Of a stretch of DNA of 9,785 nucleotides, positions 1 through 6,398 are shown in pieces. The stretch comes from Bacteroidota bacterium. Its GTDB lineage: Bacteria > Bacteroidota > Bacteroidia > NS11-12g > UBA955. The stretch covers positions 1-9,785 of the forward strand of contig RGEC01000074.1 in assembly GCA_009918425.1 (NCBI GenBank), given 5' to 3'. Numbering within the stretch: the stretch's first letter is position 1; each line of letters starts with the position of its first letter. Below the pieces are notes generated by a model. It searched no databases, was not told where the DNA came from, and saw nothing but the letters and a program-made list of their open reading frames with translations. Position numbers and translations under genes: made by a program.

Positions 1-769
1 AATCCGGCTTTACATCCTCCTGTTGGCAGCAAGTCATACTTCCCGTTCTCCCGAGTCCTGTCTGAACTTCGTCTGCGATGAAAAGAACATTATGACGGGT
101 ACAAATTTCCCGCACGCCTTTTAAATAACCTTTGTCTGGAATTATAACACCGGCTTCACCCTGAACAGGCTCTACCATAAATGCAACCGTATTAAAGTTG
201 CTGCATACCTCTTCGAGAGCCTTCAAATCATTGTAAGGTATGATATCAAATCCGGGCACAAAAGGACCAAAGTTATTTTTGCTATTGCTATCTGTACTCG
301 ATGAAACTGCAGCTATACTTCTGCCCCAGAAATTGCCAGCGGCAAAAACTACCCTTGCTTCATTTGCCGGTACCCCTTTAACCTCATAACCCCACTTTCT
401 GGCCAACTTTACAGCAGATTCAGATGCTTCTACACCTGTATTCATTGGCAATAAACGATCAAATCCGAAAAAACTTGTCATGAACTGCTCATAAGGACCA
501 AGTTGATTGTTGTAAAATGCCCTGCTGGTAAGCGACAATTCTCCTGCCTGACGACATAGTGCACTAACAATTTCAGGATGTGCATGGCCCTGATTTACGG
601 CAGAGTAGGCCGACAAAAAATCAAGGTATTTTTTTTCATCCACATCCCATACAAATACGCCTTCACCTTTGGCAAGTACAACGGGCAGTGGATGATAGTT
701 ATGTACACCAAATTGATTTTCCAATTGTATGAATTCATTGAACAGATTAGGAAAATTATCATCTATCAT
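1..769 (-). CDS. rocD: Ornithine--oxo-acid aminotransferase, N-terminal part (3' end outside window)
   Basis: PLP-dependent class III aminotransferase that moves the delta-amino group of ornithine to 2-oxoglutarate, giving glutamate-5-semialdehyde and linking arginine breakdown to proline and glutamate; cytosolic. I translated 256 codons by hand on the minus strand. The start is the ATG at 769-767; an in-frame TAA lies four codons upstream and there is no other Met before residue 97. Family blocks seen: NYHPLPVVL (24-32), YSAVNQGH (55-62), LTSRAFYN (80-87), PMNTGVEA (108-115), GNFWGR (145-150), GFDIIPYNDL (173-182), EPVQGEAGV (200-208) and FIADEVQTGLGRTG (230-243). E200 and E205 match the substrate-gating glutamates, and the DEVQ block carries the Asp that contacts the PLP ring nitrogen. 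The catalytic lysine would lie past the left edge. GNFWGR with Trp resembles ornithine rather than acetylornithine aminotransferases. Divergent from the next gene. Residue numbers may be off by one. Confidence 0.93.
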   Translation of the reverse strand, partial: MIDDNFPNLFNEFIQLENQFGVHNYHPLPVVLAKGEGVFVWDVDEKKYLDFLSAYSAVNQGHAHPEIVSALCRQAGELSLTSRAFYNNQLGPYEQFMTSFFGFDRLLPMNTGVEASESAVKLARKWGYEVKGVPANEARVVFAAGNFWGRSIAAVSSSTDSNSKNNFGPFVPGFDIIPYNDLKALEEVCSNFNTVAFMVEPVQGEAGVIIPDKGYLKGVREICTRHNVLFIADEVQTGLGRTGSMTCCQQEDVKPD

Positions 770-770
770 A

Positions 771-801
771 TTGCAAAATTAGTTGATACAGGATAGTTTT
801 C
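771..801 (+). promoter_or_regulatory. Possible -33/-7 promoter for the barrel-protein gene
   Basis: TTG at 771-773 is followed after 20 bases by TAGTTTTC (794-801), a 7/8 match to the Bacteroidota -7 consensus TAnnTTTG at the expected spacing. Transcription would begin about 7 bases later, leaving a leader of roughly 10-15 bases before the ATG at 822. The site lies in the 52-bp gap shared with the divergent rocD start, so the two promoters would overlap. Pattern match only. Confidence 0.3.
774..781 (-). promoter_or_regulatory. Possible Bacteroidota -7 element for rocD (TAATTTTG)
   Basis: Read on the minus strand, TAATTTTG matches the Bacteroidota -7 consensus TAnnTTTG exactly. It ends only four bases before the rocD ATG, so a transcript started from it would have almost no leader. 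No TTG-type -33 element is visible 19-21 bases upstream, which weakens the call. AT-rich sequence makes a chance match easy. Confidence 0.22.
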
Positions 802-821
802 TTTTGTAAATTGCCAAACTG

Positions 822-3800
822 ATGAAACTGTTGCGCATATTGTCTTGCCGATTTATTTTTATTTTATCATTTTCAGGCTCCGCGCAAGGGATATACACCG
901 AATTCGGTCAGAATCGCGTTCAGTACGAGAAGTTTAAGTGGAAAGCATTCGAAGGGGAGTCGGCAGATTTACTATACAATGATACTCAATTAAAATCCGT
1001 AATCGGTTTTGCTGAAAAAAAGATTGAAGGCTATCTGCCACAACTGGAAAAACTGCTTGGATACAAAGTATCCAACAGACCTCAATTCCTGGTTTATGGC
1101 AGTTTAAGTGATTACAAACAAAACAATATAGGATATGTGAATCCTCAATGGCAGTCAGGTGGAATCACATTCATTCCTGCAGAAGCTTTGCCGGTATATT
1201 TCAATGGTGACTATGCCGCATTCAGCACACAACTATTGAAAGGACTCAGCGATTTCATGATACGGGAAATGGTTTATGGCGGAACCTTACAGGATAGATT
1301 TGAAAGACTCAAAAGCCCTGCCCTGCCCTATTGGTTTACCGAAGGTTTAAGCTCTTTGGTTGCCTTGGGGTGGAGTTCTGAGCAAGAATCTGCACTTAGA
1401 GATGGTTTTATGTCAGGGGTGTTCAATAATTTCAATGAGTTAAACCGTGACCAGCAATTGTTGGCTGGTAGCAGTATCTGGAAATACATAATTGACAAAC
1501 ATGGAATTGATGTGGTTTCCGGCATTATGTTCATTGCGCGTTACACCCATTCCGCAGAAGCCGGAATATCGTACTATTCAAAAAATCAACTCACCGATTT
1601 TCTCTTTGGCTGGAAAAACCATTATTTAACTGAATTTGAGAATAAAACACGAATGGTACTTCCCAAAGGGAAAGCGCAAATACCCAGAAAAATAAACAAG
1701 CTGCATATTTCAGGCATAGAGTTGAATAACGATGGTCAGGTTATGTCTGTGGTAACGCATGATCACGGAAAGTTTTCAGTTTGGCTGTATTTCATGGGCA
1801 ATAACAAAGTGAAAAGAATTTATGACGGTGGTTTGAAAGTTCTCAATCAAACCTACGACTACAGTTTTCCAAAGGCAAAGTGGAAAGGAAACCAACTGTA
1901 TCTTTTGACTTTTGAACAAGGCGATTATCAGTTAATAACTTTCAATCTGCAAGGTAAACTTTTGGCAAAACTCTCATTTAATAACGGATTTATGGCTGTT
2001 ATTGACTTTGCACTCCATCCTGCCAATGATAAGCTTTTGTTCTCGGGCGTCAAAAATGGTTTTGCTGATATTTACAGCACATCACTATTGGGAGGTACGT
2101 TTGAACAGTTAACGCATGACACATTGTTTGAAAATAATTTGCTCTGGTTGAAAAACAATGATATAATATACACAGCAGGCGCATCAGACAATCTGAGAAA
2201 TCTTTACAGAAAAAGTTCTGAAACACTAATAAAACTGACCAGATTCGACCAACCACAATCCATACATTCCCCTGTTATGCTCAATGACAGTATGATAGGA
2301 TTTTTGTCAGATATTAATGGTTTGCAAAATGCATGGTTTACCTCAATTAACGGAGGATTTAAACCGCTTGGACTGACGAATTATGCAAGGTCCATATTGG
2401 GGCAGGCAATTTCTGGCGATAGAAGCATATTTGCAGAATTGGTAACCATTAATGGAAGAAACACCATTTTTACGGGAAGTGTTAATGAGAATCCATTAAA
2501 TGAAATCACAGAAATACCTCAGCTTGATTATTCGTTGAGATGGAAAGGGAAGCACATAATTTCACTCGCTGATAAAAGAACAGAAATCTCGATTAGAAAC
2601 GGCAAACCTGACACCTTGCAAAAACAGGCATTTCCCGGAGGATATTCATATAAATACCAAACCGGTTTTCCAAAAATTAACTATACAACCCAAGAAACGG
2701 TTACTGAAATCAAAAAACAGGCATTAAGGCTAAAGACAAACCTCAACCCGATTTTACCTGACTACATAGTAACGCAAATTGACAATAAAAATCTGGGAAC
2801 ATATTTGTACGTTAGAAGCGTTCCTGCCATGATAATGCGCAATCCCTGGATGATGCCATATCTTAAGGTGTCTCTCTCGGATCTACAACGAAATATAAAC
2901 ATTGAGGCAGGCGCAAGAAGTAATCTGGACCTTGCTTTTACTGATTTTCATTTCAAGACCGGTTATTTTGCCGGAAGGCTTGATCATGAGTTCACTTATT
3001 ATCGAAGATCGCGAAAATATGATAACGAGCTAAATCTATATCAGCAGTATATCACACATGTATACGAATACAAAATGATGCGCCCCGCCAATGAGAGACT
3101 CAGATACACTTTTGCGGCAGGATGGCGGCAGGATGGAATCATAACCAAAATTACCGAAACGCAGACAACAGCGATTGATGACCAGTTAAAGCGATTTCTG
3201 ACAAACAGATTCGAAATATTATATGATAACAGCATAAGTTCCGGAATCAATCAGATCAACGGCAGCAAATTGAAATTTGGGTTTCAAAATTATGTTGACA
3301 TCAAAAACTCAAAAATTTTAAGCTGGGCAGAATTTGACTTAAGATTATATTGGCCAATTTGGCGAAGCCTCATTTTTGCACAGCGGATATCAGGAGCTTA
3401 CAATCTTGGGAGCAGTAAAAACGGTTATTATCTGGGCGGTGTTGAAAACTGGACCCAGAAAAATCAGCTGGTGGAAAAGCCTGTTTTTTTAAATCCTGAT
3501 GATTTGTTATTCCAATCCTGGGTGTGCAATCTTCGCGGTTTTTACAGAGGAGCAAGAATGGGCCATAGTTATATGCTCAGTAATTCCGAATTGCGGTGGC
3601 CCATAATGAAAATGATTTATCGGCGCCCATTATCTTCTGAGTTCCTGAAGCACTTTACAATAACTGCCTTTGCTGATGTGGGTTGTGCATTTACAGGGAA
3701 ATCGCCCGCAGATGTAAAAAACCCCTACAACACGCATTATCTGAATACCCCAAACTATTCTATGACCATTACTTCACGCAGAAATCCATGGCTCTTGGGC

Positions 3801-3923
3801 CTTGGGTATGGTGTAAGATCCAGAATACTCGGCTATTTTGTGAAATATGATCGTGCCCGGGGCTGGCAAGAGGGCAAATGGGAAAGTCCCATGCAGTACT
3901 TGAGTCTCGGACTTGATTTTTAA
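822..3923 (+). CDS. Exported envelope protein: inactive peptidase-MA-like domain, TolB-like propeller, Omp85-like barrel
   Basis: A 1033-residue protein expected in the outer membrane; exact role unknown. Residues 1-23 are a signal peptide (MKLLR, a hydrophobic run, then GSAQG). Next comes EFGQNRVQY (27-35), which resembles the mature N-terminus of Bacteroidota TolB-like proteins. Residues about 36-275 resemble a gluzincin (peptidase MA-like) domain. Where relatives have HExxH before a YGG, this protein reads K140-G-L-S-D144, so both zinc histidines and the catalytic Glu are absent, although WFTEG (171-175), the usual third-ligand region, remains. Residues about 290-640 form a propeller; the clearest PD40-type blade is 398-430 (HPANDKLLFSG, DIYSTSLLGG, QLTHD). 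Residues about 680-1033 look like an Omp85-type barrel: LRGF (904-907, the loop-6 motif), NSELRWP (921-927), FADVG (950-954), and a final alternating strand ending in Phe (YLSLGLDF). The fold is well supported; the function could be outer-membrane assembly, transport or scaffolding. It precedes mreB on the same strand. Confidence 0.8.
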   Translation: MKLLRILSCRFIFILSFSGSAQGIYTEFGQNRVQYEKFKWKAFEGESADLLYNDTQLKSVIGFAEKKIEGYLPQLEKLLGYKVSNRPQFLVYGSLSDYKQNNIGYVNPQWQSGGITFIPAEALPVYFNGDYAAFSTQLLKGLSDFMIREMVYGGTLQDRFERLKSPALPYWFTEGLSSLVALGWSSEQESALRDGFMSGVFNNFNELNRDQQLLAGSSIWKYIIDKHGIDVVSGIMFIARYTHSAEAGISYYSKNQLTDFLFGWKNHYLTEFENKTRMVLPKGKAQIPRKINKLHISGIELNNDGQVMSVVTHDHGKFSVWLYFMGNNKVKRIYDGGLKVLNQTYDYSFPKAKWKGNQLYLLTFEQGDYQLITFNLQGKLLAKLSFNNGFMAVIDFALHPANDKLLFSGVKNGFADIYSTSLLGGTFEQLTHDTLFENNLLWLKNNDIIYTAGASDNLRNLYRKSSETLIKLTRFDQPQSIHSPVMLNDSMIGFLSDINGLQNAWFTSINGGFKPLGLTNYARSILGQAISGDRSIFAELVTINGRNTIFTGSVNENPLNEITEIPQLDYSLRWKGKHIISLADKRTEISIRNGKPDTLQKQAFPGGYSYKYQTGFPKINYTTQETVTEIKKQALRLKTNLNPILPDYIVTQIDNKNLGTYLYVRSVPAMIMRNPWMMPYLKVSLSDLQRNINIEAGARSNLDLAFTDFHFKTGYFAGRLDHEFTYYRRSRKYDNELNLYQQYITHVYEYKMMRPANERLRYTFAAGWRQDGIITKITETQTTAIDDQLKRFLTNRFEILYDNSISSGINQINGSKLKFGFQNYVDIKNSKILSWAEFDLRLYWPIWRSLIFAQRISGAYNLGSSKNGYYLGGVENWTQKNQLVEKPVFLNPDDLLFQSWVCNLRGFYRGARMGHSYMLSNSELRWPIMKMIYRRPLSSEFLKHFTITAFADVGCAFTGKSPADVKNPYNTHYLNTPNYSMTITSRRNPWLLGLGYGVRSRILGYFVKYDRARGWQEGKWESPMQYLSLGLDF

Positions 3924-3925
3924 GT

Positions 3926-3958
3926 TTTGTCCAAAGTCCCGGGATGGCCAAATTTTTT
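3926..3958 (+). terminator. Weak candidate intrinsic terminator between barrel gene and mreB
   Basis: Just after the TAA at 3921-3923, TTTGTCCA (3926-3933) can pair with TGGCCAAA (3945-3952), with one internal mismatch. The 11-base loop contains the palindrome TCCCGGGA (3937-3944). A run of six T (3953-3958) follows directly. The stem is short and interrupted, and a competing pairing GGACTT (3909-3914) with AAGTCC (3934-3939) is possible, so termination may be weak or partial. Confidence 0.35.
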
Positions 3959-3992
3959 ATCCCAAAAACAAAGATTTAAGCAACTTTTATGT

Positions 3993-4000
3993 TTATTTTG
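3993..4000 (+). promoter_or_regulatory. mreB: Possible -7 element for the mre operon (TTATTTTG)
   Basis: TTATTTTG matches TAnnTTTG at 7 of 8 positions, 22 bases before the mreB ATG and downstream of the candidate terminator, so it is suitably placed to start the elongation operon. No clear TTG-type -33 element lies 19-21 bases upstream. The mreB start has no Shine-Dalgarno sequence, only an A-rich leader. Confidence 0.22.
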
Positions 4001-4022
4001 CAGGCTGATATCCAAATAAAAA

Positions 4023-5048
4023 ATGGGCTTATTCAGTTTTCTGACACAGGAACTTGCTATTGACCTCGGTACGGCCAACACGCTGATAATTCACAAAGAC
4101 AAGGTAGTAGTAGACGAACCTTCTATTATCGCCTTGGAAAAGGCTACCGGAAATGTTATTGCAATCGGCAAAGAGGCCATGCAAATGTTTGGTAAGGAAA
4201 ACGAGGGAATTAAAACCATTAGGCCTCTCAAGGATGGTGTAATTGCAGATTTTCAGGCTGCGGAACACATGATACGCGGCATGATCAAAATGATCAATCA
4301 GAAACAGAAATGGATTTCGCCCCAGCTCAAAATGGTTATCTGTATTCCTTCCGGTATCACTGAAGTTGAAAAAAGGGCCGTAAAGGATAGTGCCGAAAGG
4401 TCAGGAGCAAAAGAAGTGTATCTTATTCATGAACCTATGGCAGCTGCCGTGGGAATTGGAATTGATGTTGTTCAGCCTCAGGGCAATATGATTATAGACA
4501 TTGGGGGTGGTACCACCGAAATTGCAATTATTGCGTTAGGTGGTATAGTGTGTGATGAAAGCATACGGGTTGCAGGTGATGAATTTAACCTTGACATCGT
4601 GGAATTTATGCGTCGTGAACACAACCTTCTCATTGGTGAAAGAACTGCTGAAAAGATTAAAATTCATATTGGCAGTGCTTTACAAGAACTCGACAATCCA
4701 CCGGAAGATTATCCTGTTTTTGGAAGGGATTTGATGACCGGCATACCGAAACAAATAATGGTTAGTTATTCTGAGGTAGCACGATCGCTTGACAAAAGTG
4801 TAATGAAAATAGAGGAAGCCATCCTTAGAGCACTGGAGCAGTCACCACCAGAGTTAAGCGCCGATATTCTAACCAATGGTATATGGCTAACCGGTGGTGG
4901 TGCATTGCTTAGAGGTCTTGACAAACGCATAAGTGCAAAAACAAAATTGCGTGTATCCATAGCTGAAGACCCTTTGAGGGCGGTAGTGCGCGGAACTGGT
5001 ATCGCACTTAGAAATATTGGTAAATTCAAGTTCTTGATGACTGCCTAA
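4023..5048 (+). CDS. mreB: Rod shape-determining protein MreB (bacterial actin)
   Basis: Actin-like ATPase that forms membrane-bound filaments on the cytoplasmic face and directs the elongation peptidoglycan machinery. At 341 residues it is full length. The short hydrophobic N-terminus MGLFSFLTQ could help membrane binding. Nucleotide-site motifs: phosphate 1 IDLGTANT (13-20), HEPMAAA with E137 (136-142), phosphate 2 IDIGGGTTE (158-166), and adenosine motif TGGGALLRGL (290-299). ELSADI (277-282) and AEDPLRAVVRGTG (314-326) are also typical. The ATG follows an A-rich stretch without a Shine-Dalgarno sequence, as is common in Bacteroidota. First gene of mreB-mreC-mreD-mrdA-rodA; mreC follows after 10 bases. 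No key residue is missing. Confidence 0.98.
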   Translation: MGLFSFLTQELAIDLGTANTLIIHKDKVVVDEPSIIALEKATGNVIAIGKEAMQMFGKENEGIKTIRPLKDGVIADFQAAEHMIRGMIKMINQKQKWISPQLKMVICIPSGITEVEKRAVKDSAERSGAKEVYLIHEPMAAAVGIGIDVVQPQGNMIIDIGGGTTEIAIIALGGIVCDESIRVAGDEFNLDIVEFMRREHNLLIGERTAEKIKIHIGSALQELDNPPEDYPVFGRDLMTGIPKQIMVSYSEVARSLDKSVMKIEEAILRALEQSPPELSADILTNGIWLTGGGALLRGLDKRISAKTKLRVSIAEDPLRAVVRGTGIALRNIGKFKFLMTA

Positions 5049-5058
5049 TTTGTGATTT

Positions 5059-5895
5059 ATGGTTTTTCTGATCAGACTCTTACGGAAAAACCTTTTTTTT
5101 ATAGTTTACCTGATTTTAATGATTTTCAGCATCGGTCAGGTTGTGCGTTTTAATATTTATCAGCAGAGTTATTATTTCAATACCAGCAGTTCATTTTTCA
5201 ATGGAATGTCAAGGCTTAAAACCAATATCACGGATTATTTTAAGCTGGCAGAGGTAAATACGGCACTGGCAGAAGAAAACCGCAGACTCAGGGAATCACT
5301 TAATCAAAACACTATGCTTAAGGACAGTCAGCAAGTGCTGGTCAAGGACTCCATGGGTAAGAAAAAATACACCTACCTGACAGCTAATGTGGTACAATTT
5401 ACTACCCACCTTCAAAATAATTTTATCACCATAGATAAAGGTATAAATAATGGTATCAGAAAAGATATGGCGGTTTTAAGCCCGTCCGGTATAGCTGGTA
5501 TTGTAATAGATGTCTCACCCGATTACGCGCTGGTATTGTCCGTTATCAACGGCCAGTTTAAAGCCACCCCAATGATACCAGCGGCAAATTTCAGAGATGG
5601 TTCCGTAAGCTGGAATGGCAAAGATCCCACGATAATTCAGCTGAATGGAGTGAGCAGGTTTGAAAAAATATCACCGGGTATGGATGTGCTTACAAGCAAC
5701 TACTCCGTCAAGTTCCCGCCGGGAATACCCATAGGGAAAATTCAAAAGATTAATAAATCAACAGGCAGTAGTTTTTATGATATAGATGTTAAACTATCTA
5801 CAGACTTTCACAAGCTAAGCCATGTCTATATTGTAAATCACCAAGAATCTTCTCAGATAGACACGCTAAACAGGAGGACGAAAAATGGCAATTGA
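5059..5895 (+). CDS. mreC: Rod shape-determining protein MreC
   Basis: Bitopic inner-membrane protein of the elongasome; its periplasmic part binds and activates PBP2 and connects it to MreB and MreD. At 278 residues the layout is typical: a basic cytoplasmic tail (residues 1-10), one membrane helix (about 11-29), a coiled-coil stretch with AEENRRLRESL (71-81), then the two-barrel MreC domain (about 108-260). Conserved pieces are NNFITIDKG (120-128), the Gly-rich SPSGIAGIV (141-149), and FPPGIPIGKI (219-228). It starts 10 bases after mreB, and its last 11 bases overlap the mreD start in another frame. The tail after about residue 262 is polar and probably disordered. Confidence 0.95.
   Translation: MVFLIRLLRKNLFFIVYLILMIFSIGQVVRFNIYQQSYYFNTSSSFFNGMSRLKTNITDYFKLAEVNTALAEENRRLRESLNQNTMLKDSQQVLVKDSMGKKKYTYLTANVVQFTTHLQNNFITIDKGINNGIRKDMAVLSPSGIAGIVIDVSPDYALVLSVINGQFKATPMIPAANFRDGSVSWNGKDPTIIQLNGVSRFEKISPGMDVLTSNYSVKFPPGIPIGKIQKINKSTGSSFYDIDVKLSTDFHKLSHVYIVNHQESSQIDTLNRRTKNGN
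5872..5877 (+). promoter_or_regulatory. mreD: AGGAGG Shine-Dalgarno sequence for mreD inside mreC
   Basis: A perfect six-base AGGAGG lies 7 bases before the mreD ATG (5885), within the last codons of mreC, where it also encodes Arg-Arg. It supports this mreD start. The other operon genes lack such a site, and Shine-Dalgarno sequences are generally rare in Bacteroidota. Confidence 0.6.
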
Positions 5896-6397
5896 TCTGC
5901 TAAGATATCTTTTTGGCGCTCTTGTACTTATTTTCTTTCAGTTTTTTCTTATTCAGGAAATAAACTTCGGCACATGGCTTAAACCCATGCCTTACATTTT
6001 GTTTATTTTACTCTTGCCCTTTAGCTACAATCGATTTATTTTACTTTTTGGGGCTTTCTTTTCCGGCTTGTTTTTGGATGGGCTTTGCAATAGCGGTGGC
6101 TTGCATGCTGCGGCTTCTGCTACTCTTGCTTTTAGTCGGGTAATTATTGATAATAAAATGCTGGATACCGACGCAATTCAATTACAGGGGTTTACCTACC
6201 TCACTCCGGACTATAAAAATTTCAGATTCTATGCTTTGTATGTTCTTTTTTTAACCTTCATACATCACTGGGTTTATTTTACGCTGGACTATTCTTCCCT
6301 TTCTTCATTTTTTACCGTTTTAACGGTTTCAATATTCAGCAGCATTGGCACATTTTTACTTATGCTGCTGTACAAACTTATAGTTAAAATCCGATAG
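5885..6397 (+). CDS. mreD: Rod shape-determining protein MreD
   Basis: Small polytopic inner-membrane protein of the elongasome that works with MreC. At 170 residues it is the usual size. Five or six hydrophobic segments are visible at about 5-24, 35-47, 50-67, 74-87, 113-135 and 141-165. The best family mark is GLFLDGLCNSGGLHAAA (61-77), matching the conserved G-x-x-x-D...G-x-H pattern of MreD. The ATG lies inside the mreC end (11-base overlap) behind AGGAGG, suggesting coupled translation. The stop TAG (6395-6397) is followed after one base by the mrdA GTG. The call rests on membrane topology, this motif and gene order. Confidence 0.93.
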   Translation: MAIDLLRYLFGALVLIFFQFFLIQEINFGTWLKPMPYILFILLLPFSYNRFILLFGAFFSGLFLDGLCNSGGLHAAASATLAFSRVIIDNKMLDTDAIQLQGFTYLTPDYKNFRFYALYVLFLTFIHHWVYFTLDYSSLSSFFTVLTVSIFSSIGTFLLMLLYKLIVKIR

Positions 6398-6398
6398 C

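Noticed and set aside
628..640. Long T run within rocD as a possible frameshift site
   Set aside because: The reading frame continues correctly on both sides of it (DEKKYLDF), so there is no sign of disruption.
578..796. Plus-strand 72-codon open frame
   Set aside because: It is antisense to the well-conserved rocD coding sequence and its translation resembles no protein family I know.
837..848. Possible lipobox ILSC in the barrel protein signal peptide
   Set aside because: The Cys is at residue 9, with no hydrophobic region before it and Arg directly after; a normal signal peptide ending near residues 21-23 fits better.
1328..3951. Five minus-strand open frames of 60-69 codons inside or at the end of the barrel-protein gene
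   Set aside because: All lie wholly or almost wholly opposite a long, domain-supported plus-strand gene; their translations show no motifs.
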